From: Chitinophaga skermanii
GTDB taxonomy: Bacteria; Bacteroidota; Bacteroidia; Chitinophagales; Chitinophagaceae
DNA: 64,000 bases
Assembly: GCF_003259335.1 (NCBI RefSeq)
Contig: NZ_QLLL01000001.1
Location: 652,406-716,405, forward strand
Direction: 5' to 3'
Under the pieces are notes generated by a model. It worked only from the letters and a program-made list of their open reading frames with translations, did not search any database and had not been told where the DNA came from. Each line of letters opens with the position of its first letter. The first letter of the stretch is position 1. Positions 27,121 through 36,378 of the stretch are shown piece after piece. The position numbers and the translations under genes are program-made.

Positions 27121-28746
27121 ATTTATATCCTGCACCTTCACATGGAAACTAGGCGCCTCGTAGTCTGCCGGCCTATGCTCCTCCGGCATATGTATCGTAT
27201 TGCCATCGCGTACAGCTACCTGCTGTGGTGACATAATTTCAATGCCTTCCTCGTTAAATACATCGATAATATTTTGATGAATGCGCGAATATAATTCGGC
27301 CATCTTAGCAGGAAGATGCGTATATGCGTTAAGTTGATATTCAGGATAGTAATCCGATAAAGCTGTTTGCAATACAAAGGGTTCCGGGGTAGATAATATA
27401 CCTTCTGTACGCTTAGCTGCACGGATCAACATTTCATTTACTTTTCGCCAGGGTACATCATATCCAATCGTAACCGTGGTATGTAAAATCAAGGCTTTAT
27501 TTTCCTTGGCTGCTGCCGAATAATTGATGGTTTGTCCACTTAATATCAGCGCATTGGGAATGGTGATTTCTTCATTTTTAATGGTACGTATTCTTGTGAC
27601 CAACATGTTTTTCTCAATCACATCACCACTTACTTCACCAATTTGTATACGTTCTCCCAATTTGAATGGCCGCATATAGGTAATTACAATGCCTGCTATT
27701 ACATTGGCAATAGCAGAGCTGGACCCCAATGAAATTAATATACCTAAGAATACCGACACGCCTTGGAATACCTTGCTTTGGTAGCCCGGTAAATAAGGGA
27801 ATATGGCCACAAACATCAGGATATATAACAAGGCTTTAATAATCTTAAAAGTAGGCTGCGCCCAATCGGGATAGAACCCATGAATCTTCAATACCCCTTT
27901 TTCAACTTCATTCGCCATGTATTTCACACCATGTACAAGGTACCGCGTAAAGAAGTAAATGATAAGGATGGTAATAAGATTCGGAATGTAATGCACAACC
28001 CCGCGAAGTATATCTTTAATAGGGTTCAATACAAACGATAGTAATTTCTCTGCTAATGGCTTTGTCCATGGGAAAATATTGAACAACACAGGCAACGCAA
28101 AGTAAATGGCTATAATAATTACCACCCAACGCAAGAACCGCGCAGCTTCACGGGCCAACTTGCCTACTTTTTCGGGTGATAATAACGTGTAACTACCCAT
28201 ACGGAATGCCGGGTAAATGGGTTTCTTTAATACCCGGTACAATACTTTCCTAAATACATAGTTTACACCCCAAATAAACAGCAATAAGCCCAATATGACA
28301 GCCGCTGTTTCCGCTAAGAAAATCAATAACTGTTTATACCCTTTGAACTCGTAAATGCTACCGGTTTTATCTTTGATGATGTTGTAGTACGATTCTGCTA
28401 ACCCAATTCGATCTAAGTCGGTAAAGCGCGCATCTTCTTCCGTAATCGTCATTACGATCTCGCGGCGGTAAGTTATTCTACTGGCAATGGAATCTGATTC
28501 AAGCAATAAAGAATCGGCCGAAAAGTCTGGCCGCGCTGTTATGTCGCTTATCCGCATATTAATCAAGTTCGCCCGCTCTTGTATGGTAATTGTAGGTGGG
28601 GCGGATTGAATACTGAAGAGTGTATCGTGTTCGAAAATGATAGGTGCCGATAACGTGTTGGATGGAACAACAACACTGCTATCAGTTTGTTGCGCTGGCG
28701 CGTTTAGGTGGAAGATGAGGAAAGAGATAAGAATGATCATTCGCAT
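27106..28746 (-). CDS. MscS-family mechanosensitive channel
   Basis: A 546-residue membrane protein with a signal peptide (to about residue 18), a periplasmic region of about 110 residues, then about five membrane helices. The pore-lining helix and beta domain are visible: GVSVFLGILISLGSSSAIANVIAGIVITYMRPF, then LGERIQIGEVSGDVIEKNMLVTRIRTIKNEEITIPNALIL. It would release solutes on hypo-osmotic shock. The extra N-terminal domain makes it longer than E. coli MscS (286 residues). It is a single-gene unit. Confidence 0.92.
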   Translation of the reverse strand: MRMIILISFLIFHLNAPAQQTDSSVVVPSNTLSAPIIFEHDTLFSIQSAPPTITIQERANLINMRISDITARPDFSADSLLLESDSIASRITYRREIVMTITEEDARFTDLDRIGLAESYYNIIKDKTGSIYEFKGYKQLLIFLAETAAVILGLLLFIWGVNYVFRKVLYRVLKKPIYPAFRMGSYTLLSPEKVGKLAREAARFLRWVVIIIAIYFALPVLFNIFPWTKPLAEKLLSFVLNPIKDILRGVVHYIPNLITILIIYFFTRYLVHGVKYMANEVEKGVLKIHGFYPDWAQPTFKIIKALLYILMFVAIFPYLPGYQSKVFQGVSVFLGILISLGSSSAIANVIAGIVITYMRPFKLGERIQIGEVSGDVIEKNMLVTRIRTIKNEEITIPNALILSGQTINYSAAAKENKALILHTTVTIGYDVPWRKVNEMLIRAAKRTEGILSTPEPFVLQTALSDYYPEYQLNAYTHLPAKMAELYSRIHQNIIDVFNEEGIEIMSPQQVAVRDGNTIHMPEEHRPADYEAPSFHVKVQDINKKRE

Positions 28747-28795
28747 AATACAGGGTTGATTATGCTTATAACAACATTTTTCGAATATGGATTAA

Positions 28796-28829
28796 AATAA
28801 AAAACGCCCCGGGATCTACCGCGGGGCGC
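28796..28829 (-). terminator. intrinsic terminator after the GH95 gene
   Basis: Read on the minus strand, a GC-rich stem (CGCCCCG...CGGGGCG) is followed by TTTTTTATTTT. It lies just beyond the GH95 stop codon. Confidence 0.85.
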
Positions 28830-28846
28830 TCACTTTTCCATATAGC

Positions 28847-31339
28847 TTATTTATTAAGCATGCGTTCAAATCGTGGTGTTAGCTTGTAGTCTGTGCCCTG
28901 TATCGTTTCAAACGTCACAACCCGCGGGTACGGCAATTTCTGGGCATACACTTCGTTGTTATTATCCACAATATACAAGTTAGCAGGCAACAAAATAGCA
29001 CAGTTGCTACCTTGCTCGGAATAAATATTTCCACTGGTTACTTGTCCATTCTGCCATGCAAACGATACTTTAAAAGCCCCCCTCGCTATCATATTATGCA
29101 CTTCACCTGCTTGCCAAGCTGCATCGCTCGGTAAGGCAGGGAGTAAACGAATTACTTGGTTTTCACCATGACTCTGTAACAACATCTCCGAAATCCCGGC
29201 AGTACCGCCAAAATTTCCATCTATTTGGAAGGGAGGATGCGCACAAAACAAATTCGCATAAGTGCCTCCACCGTTGCGCATATTAATCCCCGTTGCTTCA
29301 ATACCCACGGGTGTTAATAACTCGTGTAATAAAGTCAACGCATGATCGCCATCACCCAACCTCGCCCAGAAGTTTATCTTCCAAGCCTTCGACCATCCCG
29401 TACCACCATCACCTCGCTGCCGCAAAGTTTCCCTTACAGCCTTTGCCAATGCCGGGGTACCCCAAGGCGTAATTTCATCGTAAGGGTGTAAACCGTATAA
29501 ATGCGATACGTGGCGGTGTTGTGGTTCAGCATCTTCCCAATCATGTAACCACTCATTTAAATCGCCTTTTGCGCCCACTTGGTTAGGGGCTAACCGGCTA
29601 CGTTTCTTCTCCAATTCCCGCGCAAAAGCAGCATCTTTTCGCAATACTTGGGCAGCTTTAATGGTATTGCCAAAAAGCTCACGTGCAATTTGCATATCCA
29701 TTGTAGGACCCATCGCTGTTTGCCCTTTAAACCCATTCGGCATAATGTACGTGTTCTCGGGTGAGTTCGACGGGGCTGTTACCAACCATTTGTTGGTAGG
29801 CTCTTCAATCAACACCGAACTAATAAATTGCGCCGCTCCTTTTAACACGGGGTAATACTTCTTCAAATAAGCCGTATCGCGTGTATAGTTGAAATGTTCC
29901 CACACATGGTTACATAACCATGCCCCACCTGTAAGGGTAGAGCCCCATTCTGCCCCTTCTCCCGGGGCTGTAAACCCCCAAGGATTACAAATCACGTGCG
30001 CTACCCATCCCGGTGCATCATAATAAGCTTTCGCTGTACGCTGCCCGGGTTTAACTAAGCCGGCTATGTAAGTCAACAAAGGCTCCGTTAATGTACTAAG
30101 ACCATTTGCTTCCGCCAGCCAATAATTCATTTGTAAGTTGATGTTGATATGATAGTCACCATTCCAAGGTGTTTGATATTCCGTAGCCCACAGTCCTTGC
30201 AAATTAGCAGGCAAACCTCCTGGTGCAGAAGAAGAAATGAGTAAATACCTTCCAAAGTTGTAATACAACATCGGTAATTGTGGATCTGCTTGATGTTGTG
30301 CATAACGCACCAGCCTTTCCGGTGTAGATAAACTATCTACCGCCGTATCATGTGCTTTTAATTTAATAGCTGTTGTATTGTATAGCAGCCCATGTTCGAA
30401 TACATGGTAATCGTAAATCGATTCGTAGGTTAAAGCCTTAATGTTATCAATCACCGCTTTAGCTGCCGGGTAAGGATTAGGCCCTCGCTTAGCAATATTG
30501 TGAATATTATAGTCCGTTTTAGCAGAAATCACCAACAAGCATTCATTCGCATGATCTACATCAATACTGGTTTCGTTTGTACGCTGCGACCCACCCTTCG
30601 CCAACACCTCCAGTATAGCAGCATATTTCAATCCCGGTTCATTCCCATTAGGCAATTGCCCATTCAAAATAACACTGTTTTTACCCGTGGATATTACCAC
30701 GTGCTCATGCCTAAATAACCGGGCCGAGAAACTGATACTCCCTGGTTTATCTGCCGTAATGCGTACAATAATTGCCTGCTGTGGTTTACTCACAAACGCA
30801 GTTTGTGTATACGTAACCCCGTTCCGCTGCCACGTGGTGGTAGCCACCGCCTTCTCCAAATCGAGCGACCTGGCATAATGTGTATAAGCAGCCGTCGTAT
30901 CTTTCCAAGTAATCAACAAATCTCCCAAAGTTTGGTAACACCCATAAGGTACATTCGCCCCTGCACCATTACCCGACCCTTTCCCCAAAGAAACAAACGC
31001 CGTCTGCAAAATTCGCTGCGCCGCCTGGTTATCACCATTTAATAAATACGATTGAATAGCCGGCAACACCTTGTGCGCCTCCGGGTTATTAGGATCTTCA
31101 ATTCCCCCCGACCACATACTAATCTCATTCAACCAAATTCGATCCCTATTAGGATTCCCCGAAATAAGCGCCCCCAACGACCCATTTCCCAAAGGCAAAG
31201 CCTCCGTAAATGCCGCCGCAGGCCCCTTAAAAGAAAGCGTATGCGCCCCTCTTTGCGCCTCACCTCTCAATACCGTTAACAAACCAATACACACCACCGC
31301 GCTCACCTTCCAATACATGCTTCTAAAAATTGACACCAT
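28847..31339 (-). CDS. glycoside hydrolase family 95 alpha-L-fucosidase-type enzyme
   Basis: An 830-residue exported enzyme. After a signal peptide (cleavage near GEAQ) it has the GH95 N-terminal beta domain start FTEALPLGNGSLGALISG and IWLNEISMWSGG. The catalytic (alpha/alpha)6 domain includes WNGDYHININLQMNYW, with the Asn pair that positions the water, and FQIDGNFGGTAGISEML near the C-terminus with the catalytic Asp. GH95 enzymes remove alpha-1,2-fucose or act on related galactosides from host or plant glycans. It stands alone between a terminator and a gap. A shorter start at Met 8 is possible. Confidence 0.93.
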   Translation of the reverse strand: MVSIFRSMYWKVSAVVCIGLLTVLRGEAQRGAHTLSFKGPAAAFTEALPLGNGSLGALISGNPNRDRIWLNEISMWSGGIEDPNNPEAHKVLPAIQSYLLNGDNQAAQRILQTAFVSLGKGSGNGAGANVPYGCYQTLGDLLITWKDTTAAYTHYARSLDLEKAVATTTWQRNGVTYTQTAFVSKPQQAIIVRITADKPGSISFSARLFRHEHVVISTGKNSVILNGQLPNGNEPGLKYAAILEVLAKGGSQRTNETSIDVDHANECLLVISAKTDYNIHNIAKRGPNPYPAAKAVIDNIKALTYESIYDYHVFEHGLLYNTTAIKLKAHDTAVDSLSTPERLVRYAQHQADPQLPMLYYNFGRYLLISSSAPGGLPANLQGLWATEYQTPWNGDYHININLQMNYWLAEANGLSTLTEPLLTYIAGLVKPGQRTAKAYYDAPGWVAHVICNPWGFTAPGEGAEWGSTLTGGAWLCNHVWEHFNYTRDTAYLKKYYPVLKGAAQFISSVLIEEPTNKWLVTAPSNSPENTYIMPNGFKGQTAMGPTMDMQIARELFGNTIKAAQVLRKDAAFARELEKKRSRLAPNQVGAKGDLNEWLHDWEDAEPQHRHVSHLYGLHPYDEITPWGTPALAKAVRETLRQRGDGGTGWSKAWKINFWARLGDGDHALTLLHELLTPVGIEATGINMRNGGGTYANLFCAHPPFQIDGNFGGTAGISEMLLQSHGENQVIRLLPALPSDAAWQAGEVHNMIARGAFKVSFAWQNGQVTSGNIYSEQGSNCAILLPANLYIVDNNNEVYAQKLPYPRVVTFETIQGTDYKLTPRFERMLNK

Positions 31340-31744
31340 AATGGGATTTCATGTTTTTGTATCAAGCCCCCCGTGGAAAGGACCCTATAACACATAAGTA
31401 CCAAAAAAATCCCAACATTCAAAACCACCCACACTATTGTACAAGAAAAGAATAAAAAAGTGTCAATAATCCCAAAGTTGCCCATACACCTACAACTATT
31501 TCCACTATCCAATCAAACCTCCACCCCCCCAACCCCTCGAATAACCCAAACCCCAACACCACAGGCACCACAAAGCACAAACGCCGTTCACCACAGTACC
31601 ACTAAAGCCTAATCACAGCCCCGATCCAACGGCCACGAAGTGAATTGGCCGTTGGTCCTCCTTTCTTTGGTTACTTTCTTTGGAGAAGCAAAGAAAGTAA
31701 CACATTAGGATCTAACTAAAACTAGCATAACCGATCCCACATAA
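31340..31744. other. non-coding gap with strand-biased composition and paired palindromes
   Basis: No gene is seen. The + strand from about 31380 to 31620 is C-rich and very poor in G. Two perfect palindromes follow at 31626-31655 and 31670-31701 (listed separately). The promoter of the GH95 gene should lie at the left end but no clear consensus was found. Confidence 0.4.
31626..31701. repeat. REP-like double palindrome
   Basis: Two perfect inverted repeats stand side by side. The first is CCAACGGCCA / TGGCCGTTGG (31626-31635 with 31646-31655). The second is GTTACTTTCTTTG / CAAAGAAAGTAAC (31670-31682 with 31689-31701, six-base loop). Neither has a T tract. The second resembles an interspersed element I have seen across Bacteroidota genomes, but only one copy is in this window. 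Confidence 0.6.
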
Positions 31745-31785
31745 AAATAAAAAAGCACGTTGGATAAAAACTTCCAACGTGCTTT
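31745..31785 (-). terminator. intrinsic terminator of the acid-resistance operon
   Basis: On the minus strand, AAAGCACGTTGG and CCAACGTGCTTT form a perfect 12-bp stem with a 10-base loop, followed by TTTTTATTTTT. It lies 18 bases beyond the last gene of the glutamate decarboxylase operon. Confidence 0.9.
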
Positions 31786-31803
31786 CAGCAAAAAAAGAAT
31801 TAC

Positions 31804-32430
31804 TTACTTAGCAATAATCCCTGCCTTAATCATATCATCAATCACCGTTTTACTAAAATCAGTCGCTAACTTACCGGCAGAGCCAGGATCAAACGACTTC
31901 GTCTGCGCAGAATACAACAACTTCCGCTGTGCTACATCGTAGAAATTCACCTCTAAAACGTAATTCGTAGTAGTCGTATAATACCCTGGATCGTATAAAC
32001 GGTTGTACATAAAATTGTACGACCAATAAAAGTTGTTATAATAGCCCCAATAAGGCGAGTAGTAATAAGAACCTGGGTAATAGTTGCGTTCCTTCTGTTT
32101 ATCTAATAAAGAAATCACAAACGCGCCATCAAACCCATCGCTTGTTACTTTCTCTACCGCTTTCTCTTGATCATTTTGGTCGAATACTTTCGGGCCATAT
32201 TGCGACCAGGAAGTAACGGCGTTGAAACCTCTTTCTTTTAATGAATTCGCCATAGCATTCTCAACACTCTCGCGGATATCGCGATCCTTGGCCCCTGCCA
32301 TACCGGCAACAAGGATTTTATTGTATTGCTTCAAGGTTACATCACTCGCTTTCCACGATGAAGTAACTTGTGTACTATTACAGGCAAATATGGCCATGGC
32401 GATGACGGTGGCAAACAGTAGTTTTTTCAT
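31804..32430 (-). CDS. lipoprotein, DUF4136-like
   Basis: A 208-residue lipoprotein with lipobox AIFAC at about residue 17, then NSTQVTSSWKASD, a usual start for DUF4136-like proteins. The middle has an unusually Tyr-rich stretch (YYPGSYYYSPYWGYYNNFYW, about residues 112-131). The C-terminal TDFSKTVIDDMIKAGII closes the domain. The function is unknown. It follows the glutaminase gene by 68 bases and precedes the operon terminator, so it may be co-expressed with the acid-resistance genes. Confidence 0.7.
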   Translation of the reverse strand: MKKLLFATVIAMAIFACNSTQVTSSWKASDVTLKQYNKILVAGMAGAKDRDIRESVENAMANSLKERGFNAVTSWSQYGPKVFDQNDQEKAVEKVTSDGFDGAFVISLLDKQKERNYYPGSYYYSPYWGYYNNFYWSYNFMYNRLYDPGYYTTTTNYVLEVNFYDVAQRKLLYSAQTKSFDPGSAGKLATDFSKTVIDDMIKAGIIAK

Positions 32431-32498
32431 ACTAATTGGTTTATAGTTTTCCTTAGTTCCTACTGTAATAACAATCCGCCAAATGAAAGGTTGCTCTT

Positions 32499-33512
32499 TT
32501 ATTTGCTCACAGAATCAAATAAATTCAATCCCATTTTTTTCACCATGTGTTGAATGGCTAATTGCGCTTTCACACTATTGCCCGCCTTGTCTAATGGCGG
32601 CGCAAACACACAAATGGCCATCTTACCCGGAACTACGGTTACAATACCCCCTCCAACACCACTTTTCGCCGGTAAGCCTACACGGTATAACCAATCGCCA
32701 CTACCATCGTACAAACCACTGGTGGCCATAATGGCTAGAATGCGGGGTACGTATTTTGTGTCGATGATTTGATCTTTTGTAACGGGTTGCTTACCCCCAT
32801 TGGCAAAGGTGGCTCCCATTATAGCTAAATCACGGGCCGATACACCGTAAGAACACTGGCGGGTATATAAGTCGCAAGTCATTAACGGGTCGTCGTACAT
32901 TCTACCGTACGATTGTAGCAAAAGCGCAATGCCTTGGTTATGTTGGTTTGTTTCCGATTCAGATTTATACAGTTCTTCAATCACAGGTAGTTTTCTACCC
33001 GCAAAGCGCGTAAACCAAGCATCTATTTTTTCCCATTTTGCTTGCTTATTCGGCGCTTGTACAAAACTGTTGGTAGCCATGGCCCCTGCGTTTACCAGCG
33101 GGTTCACTGTGCGTTGAGGTTCTAATTCTATCGCTATCACAGAATTAAAGGGCATACCTGTAGCATCTACACCAATACTATCTTCTATTTGTTTCAAACC
33201 ACGTTCTTGCATAGCTAGTGCCAGCACAAATATTTTAGAACAAGATTCTATCCCGAATTCATACTTCGTATCGCCTAACTCGTATACCTTCCCATCAACG
33301 GTAGCTACCACTATGCCGTATAGGTTTTTATTCACATGATCTAAATACGGGATGTAATTCGCATTCGCGCCACCCGTGTTTGATTTAAATTGATCGTATG
33401 CTTCTTGCATGGCTGCTTTGATCTCCGATTCCCTGGGAACTTGTGCCATAGCAGTGATGCAAAGTAAGCTCATTGCGCAGGAACCAATAATGTGGAGAAA
33501 GGTGCGTTTCAT
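32499..33512 (-). CDS. glsA: glutaminase A, exported
   Basis: A 337-residue serine-dependent glutaminase, which turns glutamine into glutamate and ammonia. The SxxK catalytic motif is in GIESCSKIFVLAL, and the NAGAM and GVGGGIV segments are family landmarks. It has a clear signal peptide (cleavage after ITAMAQ), so it acts in the periplasm, unlike the cytosolic E. coli enzymes. It is 20 bases downstream of a porin gene and two genes after a GadC-like antiporter, which fits a supply of glutamate plus acid-neutralising ammonia. Confidence 0.92.
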   Translation of the reverse strand: MKRTFLHIIGSCAMSLLCITAMAQVPRESEIKAAMQEAYDQFKSNTGGANANYIPYLDHVNKNLYGIVVATVDGKVYELGDTKYEFGIESCSKIFVLALAMQERGLKQIEDSIGVDATGMPFNSVIAIELEPQRTVNPLVNAGAMATNSFVQAPNKQAKWEKIDAWFTRFAGRKLPVIEELYKSESETNQHNQGIALLLQSYGRMYDDPLMTCDLYTRQCSYGVSARDLAIMGATFANGGKQPVTKDQIIDTKYVPRILAIMATSGLYDGSGDWLYRVGLPAKSGVGGGIVTVVPGKMAICVFAPPLDKAGNSVKAQLAIQHMVKKMGLNLFDSVSK

Positions 33513-33532
33513 ATGCTACAAGGTTTAAGTAC

Positions 33533-34813
33533 TTAAAATTTATACAACATGGAAAACTGTAAACGATGATCGTCGCCACTACGCGCATCCACCGTTTTAT
33601 GTTTCCCGTAGAGATATTCAAGACCCACTTTTACAAATTTGCCCGGGTAGAATAACAAGTTCGCTACAGCATAATCTGTATACGCGTAATCGGTGCCGGC
33701 TTGCGATTTGTCGTACGTAACGTGCATGTGCGACCAGCCCACTGTACTACTCCATTTATTGCCCCACCAATGATCGTAGAAACCCATTAACGCGTACACG
33801 GGTAATGATTTTACAACGTCATTCGGCTTCAGAATAGCGTCGTAACCCAACCCGCCTAAATCATTAAAGTAACGGGCAATACCTTGGCCATAGGTGGCCT
33901 GGAAAACGAAGTTGTCTTTGGTACGTTGACTCAATTCAATCACACCGGTTAAATTTGCGCCCCAACCAATTTCATTATTGTTCTTGGTGGCGGCGTCTTT
34001 ATATGTAATAGGATGAAACAAGCCCGCTAATTGTAAATGCGAACTTGGGGTGATGTTGTAACGAAATTGTGCTACTACATCAGGGTAAACGGTGCGCGAC
34101 GAAATGCCCGAATCCGCCGGGAATTTTGTATCGCTGCCAGGGTTTTCCACAGCTAAAGCCAAGGTAGTATTCTTAGAAAGCGGCTGGGTGTAACGCAATT
34201 GAATCTGCCTTACAAACACCATCGCATTCGGACCTTCATAATCAAGTATGTTGGGGAATACATCTATATCCATAAACGTTGACCAGTACTGCCCTGCACC
34301 CCAACGACCAATTTGCCCCCAGGCATGCCTTAAACGGGGCGTAGAGGTACCATTGCTATTGAATAGATCTAGTTCGAAAATCGTTTTCAATTCGCCTTTG
34401 GTAGTGTTGGAGGATGAGGAGATGGTTAAACGCGTTTGCCTAGGACTGAAGGTGAGCCTACCTTCGGAAACATTGTCAGCAGGAATGGAATTCGTTACGA
34501 AAGCATCTGTTGACCCTATTTGTTTGAAGTCGTAAATAAAATCCGCTTGCACATAACCGCCTATCGTAAGGCGTGTATTATTCATATCGGCTACTACGAA
34601 ACCACCATAACGGTTGCCTTCAATAGCAGCACGCGTTTGTGTACGGTCTTGGGGAATGTTCCTTTCAAGAAAAACCTGCGCACGGTGGAATCGTTGTTCT
34701 AAACTATCTACTCGTCGCTGTAAGGATAGGATGGTCGTATCTTGGGTTTGTGCTTGTGCAGCAAGGCTACTGAGCATAACCGCACAAACACCGGGTAATA
34801 GAATTTTCTTCAT
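33533..34813 (-). CDS. DcaP-like outer-membrane porin
   Basis: A 426-residue outer-membrane barrel protein. A signal peptide is followed by a short coiled-coil start (ILSLQRRVDSLEQRFHRAQ) and then amphipathic strands (LTIGGYVQADFIYDF, GELKTIFELDLF) ending in LQFSMLYKF. The architecture resembles DcaP-type porins. In this operon it would admit glutamine or glutamate to the periplasm; that is inference from its neighbours. It lies 18 bases after the antiporter gene. Confidence 0.8.
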   Translation of the reverse strand: MKKILLPGVCAVMLSSLAAQAQTQDTTILSLQRRVDSLEQRFHRAQVFLERNIPQDRTQTRAAIEGNRYGGFVVADMNNTRLTIGGYVQADFIYDFKQIGSTDAFVTNSIPADNVSEGRLTFSPRQTRLTISSSSNTTKGELKTIFELDLFNSNGTSTPRLRHAWGQIGRWGAGQYWSTFMDIDVFPNILDYEGPNAMVFVRQIQLRYTQPLSKNTTLALAVENPGSDTKFPADSGISSRTVYPDVVAQFRYNITPSSHLQLAGLFHPITYKDAATKNNNEIGWGANLTGVIELSQRTKDNFVFQATYGQGIARYFNDLGGLGYDAILKPNDVVKSLPVYALMGFYDHWWGNKWSSTVGWSHMHVTYDKSQAGTDYAYTDYAVANLLFYPGKFVKVGLEYLYGKHKTVDARSGDDHRLQFSMLYKF

Positions 34814-34831
34814 AGCGTTTGTCGTTTCGTG

Positions 34832-36274
34832 CTACAATAGGTTACTATGTGGTTTGCGGCTGATGATGAAAGGTAGAACCACAAAAATGACGGTACCACC
34901 TGCTACCATAGCTACGTAAGAAGCTGGGCTACCAACCGGTAACTGGGTAGGAGGGAAGAAGGCCACCACGAAGGAAAATAGCGTAGCTAAAAAACCAATA
35001 CCTGCAAAAAACCACATGCCGCTATTACCACCAGGTACTTTATAACTGCGTGGTAAATCGGGCTGCGTATAGCGAAGCTTAATGGCCGCCGCGTACATTT
35101 CCAAGTACATAATCAAGTATAAGCCAATCGTTAAGGCACTCAATAAAAAGAACGCCACACTTACGTTATCCATCACGAAATACAAACCAGAAAGGATGGT
35201 TACAATGGTACCTTGTACCAAGAGAATGTTTTGCTGTATACCGGCTTTATTCGTTTTCGCCCAGAAAGGCGGTAATACACCTTCTTTCGCGGTCGACAAT
35301 AAACCTCTACTTGGCCCGGCAATCCATGAGCTAACACCGGCTAATACGCCAAAGGCTACGAGTATACCAATCACGGAAGTCATCCATGGTATATGGTACT
35401 TCGCAAAAATCGTTTGGAAAGCCTGCATTAACCCAGCTTGCAAATCAATTTGGTCGTATGGCAAAATAGTAGCTACTGCCAAAGAGCCAAACGTGAACAA
35501 GGCGAAGATGATGATACCGGCTAATAAGATAGATTTAGGGAAATCCTTCTGCGGGTTGGGCAATTCTTGTGCATGTACGGCATGTACTTCCACACCGGCA
35601 AACAAGAGCAAAATACCCGCTAAAAACGCGATATCGCCCATGCCGGAAATATGTGGGAAGATGCGGGGATGCACATGTCCATCTACCACCTTTACAATTG
35701 TACCTTCTGCATTTGCAGGGTGTAAAAACTCGATGGTATTACCTTGCAAAATATATACAATGGCAATAAGAATAATTACCACACCGGGTATAACCGTACC
35801 TACCACGAACCCATAGCTCGTTACTTTACTGATAAGGTCGGTTCCTTTTAAGGCTAAGAGCGTAGCCAACCAATAAATGGCGATTGAGAAGATACCCACA
35901 AATGTACCATTGTTGGCCAGCTCGGGTTTGCCAATGGTATAGGCAATGGCTGCGGCTGCAAAGGCTAGCACAGTAGGGTACCATACCACGTTTTGAATCC
36001 ATTGTAACCAAATAGCAAGGAAGCCGAATTTGGCGCCGTAGGCTTCTTTCACCCAGGTATAAACACCACCGCTTCTATTCCCAAAGGCAGAGCCCAATTC
36101 TGCGGCTACTAAAGATGCCGGGATTAAATACAAGATGGTGGCGAAACCAATATAAAAGAACATCGTTAATTCCTCTTTCGCCATCATGGGCAACCCGCGT
36201 AAACTGATAACAGCCGCGGCAGTCATTAATGCTAGGCTGGTAGTACTGATGGTAGTGGATTTTGTATTTGCCAT
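34832..36274 (-). CDS. gadC: GadC-like glutamate:GABA antiporter (APC family)
   Basis: A 480-residue transporter with 12 helices. The first helix region SLALMTAAAVISLRGLPMMAKE is typical of the glutamate:GABA antiporter branch of the APC superfamily, and AELGSAFGNRSGGVYTWVKEAYG is a conserved loop. It lies directly after a glutamate decarboxylase gene on the same strand, the classic gad pairing. It would swap external glutamate for internal GABA, exporting a proton equivalent. The C-terminus lacks a long plug extension beyond RKPHSNLL, so pH gating may differ from E. coli GadC. Confidence 0.88.
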   Translation of the reverse strand: MANTKSTTISTTSLALMTAAAVISLRGLPMMAKEELTMFFYIGFATILYLIPASLVAAELGSAFGNRSGGVYTWVKEAYGAKFGFLAIWLQWIQNVVWYPTVLAFAAAAIAYTIGKPELANNGTFVGIFSIAIYWLATLLALKGTDLISKVTSYGFVVGTVIPGVVIILIAIVYILQGNTIEFLHPANAEGTIVKVVDGHVHPRIFPHISGMGDIAFLAGILLLFAGVEVHAVHAQELPNPQKDFPKSILLAGIIIFALFTFGSLAVATILPYDQIDLQAGLMQAFQTIFAKYHIPWMTSVIGILVAFGVLAGVSSWIAGPSRGLLSTAKEGVLPPFWAKTNKAGIQQNILLVQGTIVTILSGLYFVMDNVSVAFFLLSALTIGLYLIMYLEMYAAAIKLRYTQPDLPRSYKVPGGNSGMWFFAGIGFLATLFSFVVAFFPPTQLPVGSPASYVAMVAGGTVIFVVLPFIISRKPHSNLL

Positions 36275-36330
36275 ATGCCGATTCGCTTTAGGAGTGTGTG
36301 TAATATTTTCGTGTACGCATATACGTTAAT

Positions 36331-36359
36331 ATGCACCCTGCGATGCTCGCAGGGTGCAT
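36331..36359 (-). promoter_or_regulatory. 13-bp hairpin between decarboxylase and antiporter genes
   Basis: ATGCACCCTGCGA-TGC-TCGCAGGGTGCAT is a perfect 13-bp inverted repeat in the 104-base gap. No T tract follows on the minus strand, so it looks like a transcript-processing or stability element, or a partial attenuator, rather than a full terminator. Confidence 0.6.
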
Positions 36360-36378
36360 GCGTTATGAGGGGGTAATA

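Noticed and set aside
35082..35816. 244-residue open frame on the + strand
   Set aside because: It lies wholly antisense to the GadC-like gene, has low-complexity composition and no recognisable domain; a shadow of the real gene.
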